The position numbers and the translations under genes were made by a program. Of a DNA stretch of 64,000 bases, positions 49,297 to 61,479 are shown piece after piece. The notes under the pieces were generated by a model. That model worked only from the letters and a program-made list of their open reading frames with translations, made no database searches and was not told the DNA's origin. The DNA lies in assembly GCA_022509085.1 (NCBI GenBank), contig JAFLTW010000001.1:124001-188000 (forward strand). Reading direction: 5' to 3'. This DNA comes from Muribaculaceae bacterium. GTDB taxonomy: Bacteria; Bacteroidota; Bacteroidia; Bacteroidales; Muribaculaceae. Position 1 is the first letter of the stretch, and each line of letters starts with the position of its first letter.

Positions 49297-49842
49297 ATGT
49301 TTACCGCTTCACAGAAAAAAAAGGAGAATATAGCAGAGTATCTCCTCTATATGTGGCATATCGAAGACCTTATTCGTGCCAACCAACTCGACATTGACAG
49401 GATTGACCGGAATATCATCGAAAAATATACGGGCCTATCTGACGAAGATACAAAAAAACTCCAAGAATGGTATGAGAGTCTCATCGACATGATGCGACGG
49501 GAAGATGTGGCAGAAACAGGCCATCTGCAGCTTAACCGTAATGTGCTTATTCAGCTCGATGACCTTCACCGCCGACTGCTCGCAGACCCAAAATTCGCCG
49601 ATTATTCCACCGAATTCTATAAGACACTCCCGTTTATCGTGGAACTCCGGGCCAAAGCCGGCGAGAATAAGGCCGGTGAGATCGAAACGGCCTTCAATGC
49701 CCTCTACGGTCTGATGATGCTGCGCCTCTCCGGTAAGGAAATATCTCCGGAGACACTGCTGGCCACCCAACAGATCTCACGTTTCCTCGCACTCCTCTCA
49801 AAATATTATAATCTTGACGCCAACAACGAGTTATGGAAATAA
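49297..49842 (+). CDS. DUF4924 family protein
   Basis: This 181-aa soluble, helical protein begins [28 protein letters not shown] and ends with a helical segment around [14 protein letters not shown]. It matches the Bacteroidota-specific DUF4924 family, which has no known function. There is no signal peptide or membrane segment, so it is cytoplasmic. It overlaps prfC by 10 bases, tying its expression to release factor 3. The start is unusually close to the -7 box. Confidence 0.85.
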   Translation: MFTASQKKKENIAEYLLYMWHIEDLIRANQLDIDRIDRNIIEKYTGLSDEDTKKLQEWYESLIDMMRREDVAETGHLQLNRNVLIQLDDLHRRLLADPKFADYSTEFYKTLPFIVELRAKAGENKAGEIETAFNALYGLMMLRLSGKEISPETLLATQQISRFLALLSKYYNLDANNELWK

Positions 49843-51410
49843 ATAAAGAGATAGAACGACGGAGAACCTTCGCCATCATATCACACCCGGATGCCGGGAA
49901 AACCACTCTCACCGAAAAACTCCTCCTCTTCGGTGGGGCGATACATGTGGCAGGGGCAGTGAAAAGCAACAAAATCAAGAAAACCGCCACCTCCGACTGG
50001 ATGGAAATCGAGAAGCAGCGCGGCATCTCCGTGGCCACCTCCGTAATGGGCTTCGAATATGAGGGATACAAGATCAATATCCTCGACACCCCGGGCCACC
50101 AGGATTTCGCCGAAGATACCTTCAGGACACTGACGGCCGTTGACTCCGTAATAATCGTGGTCGACGCAGCCAAGGGCGTTGAGCGACAGACACGCCGACT
50201 GATGGAGGTATGCCGGATGCGGAACACCCCCGTCATCATTTTCGTCAACAAAATGGACCGCGAAGGTAAGGATCCGTTCGATATTCTCGATGAATTGGAG
50301 AAAGAGCTGCAGATTCGCGTTCGTCCTCTCTCGTGGCCAATAAATATAGGCGCTAAGTTCAAGGGCGTCTACAATATCTACGAACATACCCTCGATCTCT
50401 TCACCCCTTCGAAACAGACAGTGACGGAACGTATCCAGTTATCTGATATCAATTCTCCGGAAATCGACAGGCTCGTAGGAGAAGACGACGCAACAAAACT
50501 GAGGGAGGATATGGAGCTGATCGACGGCGTCTATCCCGAATTCGACAAGTCGGAGTATCTTAAAGGCGAAGAGGCTCCTGTATTTTTCGGTTCAGCGCTC
50601 AACACCTTTGGCGTGAAGGAATTGCTCGACTGCTTCGTGAGAATAGCCCCTTCTCCCAAGCCGGTAGAAACCAAGGAGCGGGAGGTAAGGCCCGAAGAAC
50701 CCGAATTCTCCGGCTTCGTGTTTAAGATCCATGCCAATATGGATCCCAACCATCGCTCCTGCATTGCCTTCGTAAAGGTATGCTCCGGTAAGTTCGAACG
50801 TAATGTCAACTATAAGCACATGCGCTCCGGCAAGATGATGCGCTTCAGCGCTCCAACGGCTTTCATGGCCCAAAAGAAAAGCGTGGTAGACGAAGCCTAT
50901 CCGGGCGACATAGTGGGTCTGCCAGACACGGGCAACTTTAAAATCGGCGACACACTGACCGCCGGCGAAAACCTCAATTTCAAGGGTCTTCCGTCATTCT
51001 CTCCCGAGATGTTCAAATATATTGAAAACGACGACCCCATGAAGGCCAAACAGCTCGACAAAGGTATCAGGCAACTGATGGACGAGGGTGTGGCCCAGAT
51101 GTTCACATCACAATTTAACGGCAGGAAGATTATCGGGACCGTGGGTCAGCTGCAGTTTGAAGTGATCCAATACCGGCTGCTCCATGAATACGGGGCACAG
51201 TGCCGCTGGGAACCGATCTCACTCTATAAGGCCTGCTGGATAGAGAGCGACGATAAGGATCAGCTGGAACAATTTAAGAAACGCAAACATCAGTTTATGG
51301 CCACTGACAAGGAGGGCAGAGACGTCTTTATGGCCGACTCCAACTATGTGTTGCAGATGGCCCAGAAAGACTTTCCGGCCATCAAATTCCATTTTTCCTC
51401 GGAATTCTGA
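49833..51410 (+). CDS. prfC: Peptide chain release factor 3
   Basis: This 525-aa GTPase removes RF1/RF2 from the ribosome after termination. It has G1 [16 protein letters not shown], the RF3-specific [18 protein letters not shown] in switch I, G3 [12 protein letters not shown] and G4 NKMDREG, followed by the RF3 C-terminal domain. Length is normal. The start ATG lies inside the end of the DUF4924 gene (10-base overlap). Confidence 0.97.
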   Translation: MEINKEIERRRTFAIISHPDAGKTTLTEKLLLFGGAIHVAGAVKSNKIKKTATSDWMEIEKQRGISVATSVMGFEYEGYKINILDTPGHQDFAEDTFRTLTAVDSVIIVVDAAKGVERQTRRLMEVCRMRNTPVIIFVNKMDREGKDPFDILDELEKELQIRVRPLSWPINIGAKFKGVYNIYEHTLDLFTPSKQTVTERIQLSDINSPEIDRLVGEDDATKLREDMELIDGVYPEFDKSEYLKGEEAPVFFGSALNTFGVKELLDCFVRIAPSPKPVETKEREVRPEEPEFSGFVFKIHANMDPNHRSCIAFVKVCSGKFERNVNYKHMRSGKMMRFSAPTAFMAQKKSVVDEAYPGDIVGLPDTGNFKIGDTLTAGENLNFKGLPSFSPEMFKYIENDDPMKAKQLDKGIRQLMDEGVAQMFTSQFNGRKIIGTVGQLQFEVIQYRLLHEYGAQCRWEPISLYKACWIESDDKDQLEQFKKRKHQFMATDKEGRDVFMADSNYVLQMAQKDFPAIKFHFSSEF

Positions 51411-51447
51411 TCACCGAGACCCTCGAAATTTCAGGAGAGACACAGCA

Positions 51448-52230
51448 TTACTCATTCAGAGCTCTGCTCATCACGATGGCGGAGCTGAGAATGGGTTGCG
51501 ATCCTAGCGACATCTCAAACGTCCGTCGGAATGAACGGTAGCTTTCCGCTGCAAGCAGGGTAGGAGTCTCAACCTCCTCCTCTATACTTTTTATTATGGC
51601 CGTCTCCCCGTACTTTGCCTCATGAGCGAAGGCAATGTCGAACCGCGACAGGAGATGAGTGTCGAAATCTGCCAACGTAAACTGATTGAGAAGTATGGAG
51701 ATGTATCTCACCGTGTTGACATGGCGATAGAAATCCAGGTCGCAATATTTGAACACGTACTCCGTCACCTTCTGAGGAGTGAAGGGTCGGTGACGTCTTA
51801 GTCCGGGTATCGGACACGCGGAGCCGTCGATCAGTTCGGCAGGCACATGCTCACCTCCCGTTCCCACGCTCTGGTGAGTAGTAAGGTCGATAATCATCCA
51901 GATGGTGCGGGCATACCCGAGCGTCTCGCCGCTTTTTGTGGTGAAACTGAAGCATCTCTCCGAGAAATGTGCGTTCCAGCTCTCGATCCAGGTCTTTACC
52001 ACATATGCCTCGCCTGTCAGCGGCCAGCGCCTCATCTCAACCGAAAGGCGCGAGAGCACCCACCCCCGGCCAAGGGGCTCGAGCTTCAAAAAACCTATCC
52101 CAAGCTGGTTGGCATGGTCGGTGGCCACATCTATAAGCTGTGCCACAAGCATCGTGAGCGGCAATTGCCTGTTGGCGTCACTTTCGCTCGGCTTTACAAG
52201 ATATTCCCGGCTTAATGTACTTTCAACCAT
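51448..52230 (-). CDS. Acyl-ACP thioesterase
   Basis: This 260-aa double-hotdog protein matches the bacterial acyl-ACP thioesterase family (FatA/FatB relatives). It has an N-terminal hotdog with VLSRLSVEMRRWP and VKTWIESWNAHFSERCFS, and a C-terminal hotdog with the catalytic-type motif DLDFYRHVNTVRYI (Asp, His and Asn positions). It releases free fatty acids from acyl-ACP. It is the last gene of the five-gene operon and starts immediately after the Dabb stop codon with no gap. Confidence 0.92.
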   Translation of the reverse strand: MVESTLSREYLVKPSESDANRQLPLTMLVAQLIDVATDHANQLGIGFLKLEPLGRGWVLSRLSVEMRRWPLTGEAYVVKTWIESWNAHFSERCFSFTTKSGETLGYARTIWMIIDLTTHQSVGTGGEHVPAELIDGSACPIPGLRRHRPFTPQKVTEYVFKYCDLDFYRHVNTVRYISILLNQFTLADFDTHLLSRFDIAFAHEAKYGETAIIKSIEEEVETPTLLAAESYRSFRRTFEMSLGSQPILSSAIVMSRALNE

Positions 52231-52530
52231 TTATTTTTCAATGATATAATCCACACAGGCCCGTGACTCCTTGCAATCCTTGATAATGGAGGCAGCAGCA
52301 AGATGAAGCGGGTGAGAGGAATATGTGTCGAGATCTTCCCAATTGTCAACCACAGCTGTGAGCACCAGATCCCAGTCTTCCGCCGGATTGACATTCAATC
52401 CAACTTCCATACTCCTGAGACAGTCAATCCGGCCGGGAAGTGCGAGTAATGCATCCCTGAACTGCGAGGCCTTATCTTTCCTTAATTCGACCGGGCCTTT
52501 GAGTTTAAAGGTAACAATATGCTTTATCAT
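52231..52530 (-). CDS. Dabb (stress-responsive A/B barrel) family protein
   Basis: This 99-aa protein is a dimeric alpha/beta barrel of the Dabb family. It starts MIKHIVTFKLKGP and has the typical DWDLVLTAVVDNWEDLDTYSSHPLH segment. Function in bacteria is generally unknown; relatives include small enzymes and stress proteins. The ATG at 52530 is used instead of the TTG two codons upstream, leaving a 2-base gap from the ABC-F gene. Confidence 0.9.
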   Translation of the reverse strand: MIKHIVTFKLKGPVELRKDKASQFRDALLALPGRIDCLRSMEVGLNVNPAEDWDLVLTAVVDNWEDLDTYSSHPLHLAAASIIKDCKESRACVDYIIEK

Positions 52531-52532
52531 TT

Positions 52533-55570
<3,038 letters not shown>

Positions 55571-55581
<11 letters not shown>

Positions 55582-56386
55582 CTGTCAATTGCTTGTAAAA
55601 CTCCGAAATGGCCTTCCCGTTTTCGTCGAGTGCCGAGTATTTCAGCACCGGAATTCCGAGTTTTTTAACCCTGTCGGAGAGGGCCCTCGGGGGGTCAGGC
55701 ATGTGGAATATCACGCCGTCGGAGTTGTCTATTGCTATGGCGTGAAGAAGATTCGTGTCGAGTTTCATGCTCTCGTAGGGCTTGACGCTCTCCTCGTCAA
55801 ATTCTTCTTCACGAAGTTTTCTGAAAAATTCTTTGTTTAGTCCGCCCGACACCTCTCCCGGAAGCACCGAATAGATTATCTTGCTTTTAAGATAGGTGGA
55901 CTCGCGTGAATATTTCTTCTTGAGATAGAAGGGGAGAAGGGCTGAAAACCAGCCGGATACGTGCACTACGGCCGGATCCCAAAGGAGCTTCTTTACGGTG
56001 TCGGCCGTGCCGTGGGCAAAGTATATGATGCGTTCGTCGTTGTCTTTACGGTTGCTCCCTATGGGGTCCACGTCTTCTGCGCTCTTGGTGAAGTAGTCGT
56101 CGTTGTCGATAAAGTATACCTGGATGCGCGAGGGCTGAAGTGACGCAACCTTGATAACGAGCGGATGGTCGCCGTTATTGATCGGAATGTTGATTCCGCT
56201 GAGCCTGATCACCTCGTGGAGCTGGTTTCTCCGCTCGTTGACCTGACCGAACTTGGGCATGAAGGTGCGCACCTCATACCCGTAAGATGCAATCTTCTGC
56301 GGAAAAGTCTTATCCATGGTAGGTTCGTCTACCGGCAGATAAGGGTAAATTTTATTTGTAACCAATAATAGCTTTTGTTTTGCCAT
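55571..56386 (-). CDS. Glycogen/starch synthase-like protein, N-terminal (GT5) half only
   Basis: This 271-aa protein matches only the N-terminal Rossmann-like domain of glycogen/starch synthases. It begins MAKQKLLLVTNKIYPYLP, and YEVRTFMPKFGQVNERRNQLHEV and VVHVSGWFSALLP correspond to the acceptor-side half. The C-terminal nucleotide-sugar-binding half is absent and the K-x-G-G loop at the start is replaced by IYPYLPVDEP. Normal GT-B catalysis is therefore unlikely. Homologues are common in Bacteroidales. The ATG at 56386 is preferred over upstream frames. It heads the five-gene operon. Confidence 0.85.
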
Positions 56387-56402
56387 GCTCGTACAAATTT
56401 TT

Positions 56403-56411
56403 GCAAAGTTA
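56403..56411 (-). promoter_or_regulatory. -7 box of the five-gene operon
   Basis: TAACTTTGC on the minus strand, ending 16 bases before the ATG at 56386 and lying within the 61-base gap after lon. No clear -33 is visible. Confidence 0.55.
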
Positions 56412-56447
56412 CAAAAAATTCCGCAATTTTGAAAATCAGAGTGAAAA

Positions 56448-58775
56448 TCAGTCAGTAAGCAACGCGAAATCAATCACCTCATTTACCATCTCCACGTAAT
56501 GGAATTTCAGGCCTTTCGTATATCGCCTGTCGATATCCTCAATGTCACGTCTGTTCTTCCCCGACAGGATGATGTCGGTATATCCGGCCCGTTTGGCAGC
56601 CAGGATTTTCTCCTTGACACCGCCTACGGGGAGCACCTTGCCGCTGAGCGTCACCTCACCGGTCATTGCCACCTTGTCGCGGGTCTTCCTTCCCGTGAAA
56701 CTTCCGGCTATCGAGGTCACCATCGTGATTCCCGCTGACGGTCCATCCTTGGGCACTGCTCCTTCGGGAACATGAAGGTGCACGTCGGTAACGGCAAACC
56801 TCTCTGCCTCTATCCCAAGACTTTCGGCATGCGCCTTGACCCATTGAAGGGCGATGGTGGCCGACTCTTTCATCACGTCGCCCATATTCCCCGTCAGGGT
56901 AAGTACTCCCTTTCCCTTGGATAGCGACGACTCGAAATATAGTATCTCGCCGCCCACGGGTGTCCAGGCCAACCCGGCCACAACTCCCACAGGCAAACTG
57001 CCCTCGAATTTCTCAGGCAATATATCTTCCTTACCGAGCAGGCTCACCAGGAGCTTGCGGTCTATTTTCTTCGGGAAACGGACTCCGCGGGCCTTTTTTA
57101 CCGCGAGCTTCCTCAGCGCCTTTGCTATCATCTTCTCCATTCCCCTTACACCGCTCTCGCGGGTATAAGACTCTATGATGGCCTGCAAGGCGTCGTCGGT
57201 AAACGTTATCTCGTCTTTTGCAAAACCGTGATTCTCCAACTGCTTGCTCACGAGATGGCGCTTCCCTATCTCTATCTTCTCTTCGGGCAGATACCCCGAA
57301 ATCTCTATCACCTCCATCCTATCGAGCAGCGGCTTCGAGATTGTGGAGAGATTGTTGGCCGTGGCTATGAAAAACACCTTTGAGAGGTCGTAGTCCACGT
57401 CAAGGTAGTTGTCGTGGAAACGGGAGTTCTGCTCGGGGTCGAGCACCTCCAGAAAAGCCTGGGCCGGGTCGCCGCGATGGTCGTTGCCTATCTTGTCTAT
57501 CTCGTCGAGCACAAACACGGGATTGTTGGTCTTACATTTGGCCAACGAGCTTATGATACGTCCGGGCAAGGCGCCGATGTATGTGCGCCGATGTCCGCGT
57601 ATCTGCGTCTCGTCGTGCAGTCCTCCAAGCGACACTCTCACATAGTCCCTTCCTATAGATTCGGCTATCGACTTGCAAAGCGATGTCTTGCCAACACCCG
57701 GAGGTCCGTACAGACAGATTATCGGCGACCGCATGTCGCCCCTGAGTTTGAGCACGGCCATGTGCTCCGTAATCCTCTCCTTTATCTTCTCCAGTCCGTA
57801 ATGGTCGCGGTCAAGGTCTTCGGCCAGTTTGTCAAGGTCTATTTCCGATTCCGCAACATTGTTCCACGGCAGGTTCAGGATGGTGTCGAGATATGTGTAC
57901 TGCAGCGCATAATCGGGAGTGGTGGGATTGAAACGGTTGAGTTTGGCAAGCTCTTTCTCGAAGAAATGAGCCGTCTCCTCGTTCCAGTTCTTCTTCTTAG
58001 CGCGCTCGCGGAGAGAGTCCACGTCGCTCGAGGAATCATCTCCTATCTCCTGCTGTATCTGCCTGATCTGAGTGCGCAGAAAATGTTCTTTCTGCTCGCT
58101 GTCGAGCTCTGCTGCAGTGCGCGCATAAATTTCCTTCCTGATCTCTATCTGCTCCTTGATAAGCTGCATGATACCAAGCAGTTTTTCAGCACGCTTGTAA
58201 AGGTCGGCTTCCATGAGCAAGGCAACCCTGTCGGTATACTCCACCGGTGAGGTGATGATTATAAAGTTCAGATATACCCGCGGATCCTCGTGCAGTTCCT
58301 TCGGAGGGGCCATCTGAATCTTGGCAACCTCAGAAAAGTATTCCTTTACATATTCATACACTTCTTCAAGCATGTGCATTATGGCGAAGAAACCCTTTGA
58401 ATTCTTGCTGTTAAGCCTGTCAGGGGCTGCCTTTACATGCCCGGTGTAGAGAAGATTGTCTATCTTTTGCTCGGGGAAAATCCTGAATCTCTCATTTCCT
58501 ATCAAAAACGCGTTTTTAGTGCCGTCGGGTAGTTCCACAACCCTCACCGTCTTTACCTCAACTCCGTAGTGACACAGGTTGTCGAAATCGGAAGGTGCCT
58601 TGGGGTCGGCAAGGGGTGTGATGTAAAGCGGAATGTCATTCTCCATCGCAATCTTGAAAATGCGTTCCTCATCCTCGTGACGGATAGAGTAAGGGAAGGG
58701 GACTCCCTGAAACGGTACACCCGCGTCGGTTGCTATTATCTGAGCGTTGTTTCTGCTTAAACGTTTAACTGCCAT
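56448..58775 (-). CDS. lon: ATP-dependent protease Lon
   Basis: This 775-aa protease degrades misfolded and regulatory proteins. It has the N-terminal LAN domain (about 15-220), the AAA+ module (Walker [25 protein letters not shown]) and a Ser-Lys protease domain with S680 in KDGPSAGIT and K723 in GGVKEK. Length is typical. The start [10 protein letters not shown] is supported by a TAATTTTGC box 15 bases upstream on the minus strand. Confidence 0.98.
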   Translation of the reverse strand: MAVKRLSRNNAQIIATDAGVPFQGVPFPYSIRHEDEERIFKIAMENDIPLYITPLADPKAPSDFDNLCHYGVEVKTVRVVELPDGTKNAFLIGNERFRIFPEQKIDNLLYTGHVKAAPDRLNSKNSKGFFAIMHMLEEVYEYVKEYFSEVAKIQMAPPKELHEDPRVYLNFIIITSPVEYTDRVALLMEADLYKRAEKLLGIMQLIKEQIEIRKEIYARTAAELDSEQKEHFLRTQIRQIQQEIGDDSSSDVDSLRERAKKKNWNEETAHFFEKELAKLNRFNPTTPDYALQYTYLDTILNLPWNNVAESEIDLDKLAEDLDRDHYGLEKIKERITEHMAVLKLRGDMRSPIICLYGPPGVGKTSLCKSIAESIGRDYVRVSLGGLHDETQIRGHRRTYIGALPGRIISSLAKCKTNNPVFVLDEIDKIGNDHRGDPAQAFLEVLDPEQNSRFHDNYLDVDYDLSKVFFIATANNLSTISKPLLDRMEVIEISGYLPEEKIEIGKRHLVSKQLENHGFAKDEITFTDDALQAIIESYTRESGVRGMEKMIAKALRKLAVKKARGVRFPKKIDRKLLVSLLGKEDILPEKFEGSLPVGVVAGLAWTPVGGEILYFESSLSKGKGVLTLTGNMGDVMKESATIALQWVKAHAESLGIEAERFAVTDVHLHVPEGAVPKDGPSAGITMVTSIAGSFTGRKTRDKVAMTGEVTLSGKVLPVGGVKEKILAAKRAGYTDIILSGKNRRDIEDIDRRYTKGLKFHYVEMVNEVIDFALLTD

Positions 58776-58790
58776 ATTAAAGAAAATTAT

Positions 58791-58820
58791 GCAAAATTAC
58801 TAAAAAATCGGTAATTTCGC
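58791..58820. promoter_or_regulatory. Divergent -7 boxes between lon and the trmN6-like gene
   Basis: TAATTTTGC at 58799-58791 (minus, for lon) faces TAATTTCGC at 58812-58820 (plus, one mismatch). The outer span is 30 bases. The plus-strand box ends 3 bases before the ATG at 58824. Confidence 0.6.
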
Positions 58821-58823
58821 ATT

Positions 58824-59570
58824 ATGAAATCTTCCGATCCCTCCGCCAAATATATCCTAAAACCTCTATCTCCGTTCAGATTCAAACAGTTTGAGGTTTC
58901 CCATTCCCAAAGCAGCATGCGTGTGGGAGTCGACGGCGTGCTGATTGGAGCCTGGGGAAAGGTGGTTGGCATTCGGGGACTTGATGTCGGTACGGGCTGC
59001 GGTCTTGTGGCCCTGATGGCGGCGCAGAGAAATGCCTCCTGTCGTGTCGATGCCATCGACATAGACGAGGCCTCGGTTGCCGAGGCTGATGGAAACTTCC
59101 GGAGGTCGGAGTGGCAAGACCGCCTCGTTACCTTTAACGCCGACCTGTTCGATTTCGAGCCGGAAGACCGCTACGATTTCATTCTCTCCAATCCGCCTTT
59201 CTTCAGTTCGGGGATTTCCCGCCCCCTTACAGCCAGGGAAAAGGCCCGACATCAAGGCGACATGACCCCTGAAATGCTCATGAAAGCCATATCCTGTCTT
59301 CTCAAACCGGATGGAACATTCTCGCTGATCGTGCCCTTCGATCTTTTTGAACACTACAGGCAAGCCGCGGAAAACCATGGCCTGACATTGCTCAAAAAAT
59401 GCACGGTGGCAAATTCTCCGGATAAAAAACCAAAAAGGATTATGCTTGCTTTCCTAAAGGCGGAGGCATCCGTCTCCCCAACTGAAGAAACACTCTTTAT
59501 TCGCGACGGCCTCGGGAATTATTCCGAAGCCTACAAAACCCTGACCCGAGACTTTTACCTGAACTTTTAG
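58824..59570 (+). CDS. trmN6: tRNA1(Val) adenine-37 N6-methyltransferase-like protein
   Basis: This 248-aa SAM-dependent methyltransferase has motif I LDVGTGCGLVALMAAQ, an acidic post-I (AIDIDEASVAEA) and the amino-methyltransferase motif IV SNPPFF. The N-terminal FRFKQFEVSHSQSSMRVGVDGVLIGAW is the family signature of YfiC/TrmN6. It is predicted to methylate A37 of tRNA-Val. The ATG lies 3 bases after a -7-like box, suggesting a leaderless or very short-leader mRNA. Confidence 0.9.
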   Translation: MKSSDPSAKYILKPLSPFRFKQFEVSHSQSSMRVGVDGVLIGAWGKVVGIRGLDVGTGCGLVALMAAQRNASCRVDAIDIDEASVAEADGNFRRSEWQDRLVTFNADLFDFEPEDRYDFILSNPPFFSSGISRPLTAREKARHQGDMTPEMLMKAISCLLKPDGTFSLIVPFDLFEHYRQAAENHGLTLLKKCTVANSPDKKPKRIMLAFLKAEASVSPTEETLFIRDGLGNYSEAYKTLTRDFYLNF

Positions 59571-59597
59571 GATCCGCCCCGGTCTGCACCGAAATCC

Positions 59598-60380
59598 TTA
59601 ATCGTCGTTGAGGTCCTCCTGCGCCTCATATTTATTGCGCAGAAGGTTGATGAGCATCACTATGGCATGGTTGGTGGCGCTCTCTATCACCTGGTTTCTG
59701 TCGCCCTCGAAATGCTTGCATTCCGCCACAAGTTGTTCCCCATACTTCACGGCAATCCAGACGGTGCCCACAGGTTTTGATTTCGTGCCCCCTCCAGGTC
59801 CTGCTATTCCACTCGTGGCGATGGCACACTCCGTATGCATGAGCTTTGACACACCACAGGCCATTGCCTCAACAACGGGTCTGCTCACCGCTCCATGACG
59901 TGCAATCTCGTCTCTTGACACTCCCAACACCTGCGCCTTGACATCGTTGCTGTAGCTCACAACACTCCCCATAAAGTAGGATGAACTCCCGGCCACCTGT
60001 GTTATCTTGTGCGCGATATTGCCTCCCGTGCAACTTTCAGCGCTCGACACCGTCAGCTCGTGTTCCTTGAGGGCATCTCCAAGCACCTCCGCTATCGTCT
60101 TGTCTTCCGTCGCCAATACATCCTGCAGGAATATGCTGTGCAGAGTCTGGTGAAACTTGTTCATCTTGAATCGCAGAAGCTCCACACCCGAATTTATGCC
60201 CGTAAGCGTAATCTTGGTCACAAGGTCGGAATTGTCTACCGTAATCCGTACGTATTCCGGGAGCTGGCTCTCGAAATGCCGGATTATCTTGGTTAGTTCC
60301 TGTTTTGTGTATCCATAGATCACCACGTGGCGCTTCTCCTCAAAATTCGATTTGTTGTCTGGTTTCGTCGACTGTGTCAT
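59598..60380 (-). CDS. CinA-family amidohydrolase (C-terminal domain, shortened protein)
   Basis: This 260-aa protein carries the CinA C-terminal domain (about 100-250; TVSSAESCTGGNIAHKI, GSVVSYSNDVK, CAIATSGIAGPGGGTKSKPVGTVWI), which deamidates nicotinamide mononucleotide in NAD recycling. The catalytic Ser/Cys loop SAESCTGG is intact. The N-terminal ~95 residues resemble the KH-like middle domain of full CinA, while the usual MoCF/COG1058 domain is missing. The ATG at 60380 follows the tsaD stop by 14 bases. Confidence 0.88.
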   Translation of the reverse strand: MTQSTKPDNKSNFEEKRHVVIYGYTKQELTKIIRHFESQLPEYVRITVDNSDLVTKITLTGINSGVELLRFKMNKFHQTLHSIFLQDVLATEDKTIAEVLGDALKEHELTVSSAESCTGGNIAHKITQVAGSSSYFMGSVVSYSNDVKAQVLGVSRDEIARHGAVSRPVVEAMACGVSKLMHTECAIATSGIAGPGGGTKSKPVGTVWIAVKYGEQLVAECKHFEGDRNQVIESATNHAIVMLINLLRNKYEAQEDLNDD

Positions 60381-60394
60381 CACAAGTAGCTGGA

Positions 60395-61411
60395 TTATAT
60401 TGTTGTCTTGGCAAACGGTGCCTTGTCGAGGCCTGAAAAGTCCCGGTTAAGGTATTTGAAGTATCCGGCGGTCGCTACCATCGCGGCGTTGTCGGTGGTG
60501 AAGCGCAGCGGCGGTATCCATGCCGTTATCTTCTCTTTCGCGCAGAAATCGGCCACTGCATTGCGCACTCCACTGTTGGCCGAAACGCCTCCGCCGATAG
60601 AGATGTGTCGCGGCCGGTATTCCTTTACGGCCTTCTTGAGTTTGTTCATCAGAATGTCTACGATCGTTGCCTGCAATGAGGCGGCGAGGTCGGCCCTGCG
60701 GCTTTCGATGAACCCGGGGTCCTCCTTCCGGCCGTCTCTAACAGTGTAGAGGAAAGATGTCTTCAACCCGGAAAAACTGTAGTTGAAGTCAGGAATATGT
60801 GGTTTGCTGAAGTCGAAGGCCTTGGGGTTGCCCTGAGCGGCAAGTCGGTCTATGTGGGCTCCCGCCGGATAGGGGAGACCCATCACCTTGCCGCATTTGT
60901 CGAAGGCCTCGCCGGCGGCATCGTCGATCGTGGTGCCTATCATCTCCATCTCTTCAGGCTTTTTCACGATTATTATCTGTGAATTGCCGCCGGAAACAAG
61001 GAGGGTCATGTAAGGGAATTCCGGTGTGGGGTCTGTCTCGTTTTCCCGGATGAAGGGGGAAAGCGCGTGGGCCTGGAGGTGGTTCACCTCTACCATCGGA
61101 ATATCCAAAGCTATTGAAAGGCCCTTCGCAAAACTGCTCCCCACCAGGAGCGAGCCTATGAGGCCGGGGCCTCGCGTATAAGCTATGGCTGAAAGCTCCG
61201 AGGGCGTAACGCCTGCCTGGCGCAACGCCTCGCTCACCACCGGTACGATGTTTTGCTGGTGGGCGCGCGAAGCAAGCTCCGGCACTACTCCGCCGTAGTT
61301 CTCGTGCACCTTCTGAGAGGCGATGACGTTGCAGCGGAGCACGCCGTCAACCACTACAGCAGCCGATGTGTCGTCGCAGGAAGACTCTATTCCTAAAACT
61401 ACATCTTTCAT
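60395..61411 (-). CDS. tsaD: tRNA N6-threonylcarbamoyladenosine synthase subunit TsaD
   Basis: This 338-aa ASKHA-fold protein transfers the threonylcarbamoyl group to A37 of ANN-decoding tRNAs. It has the start GIESSCDDTSAAVV, the iron-binding HLQAH (VEVNHLQAHALSPF), LLVSGGNSQ and ISIGGGVSANSGVR. The ATG at 61411 is used; an upstream TTG at 61423 lies within the -7 box. It is followed by the cinA-like gene and is divergent from the TamB-like gene. Confidence 0.97.
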   Translation of the reverse strand: MKDVVLGIESSCDDTSAAVVVDGVLRCNVIASQKVHENYGGVVPELASRAHQQNIVPVVSEALRQAGVTPSELSAIAYTRGPGLIGSLLVGSSFAKGLSIALDIPMVEVNHLQAHALSPFIRENETDPTPEFPYMTLLVSGGNSQIIIVKKPEEMEMIGTTIDDAAGEAFDKCGKVMGLPYPAGAHIDRLAAQGNPKAFDFSKPHIPDFNYSFSGLKTSFLYTVRDGRKEDPGFIESRRADLAASLQATIVDILMNKLKKAVKEYRPRHISIGGGVSANSGVRNAVADFCAKEKITAWIPPLRFTTDNAAMVATAGYFKYLNRDFSGLDKAPFAKTTI

Positions 61412-61419
61412 TTGAAGAC

Positions 61420-61459
61420 ACAAATTTATAAATAATTTGCCAAAAAATTGTAATTTTGC
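61420..61459. promoter_or_regulatory. Divergent -7 boxes between tsaD and the TamB-like gene
   Basis: TAAATTTGT (minus, 61428-61420) lies 8 bases before the tsaD ATG. TAATTTTGC (plus, 61451-61459) lies 20 bases before the TamB ATG. The outer span is 40 bases, the same as udk/mlaE, and again a TTTA 22 bases upstream replaces the plus-strand TTTG. Confidence 0.6.
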
Positions 61460-61479
61460 ACTAAAACTTTCATCTCACC

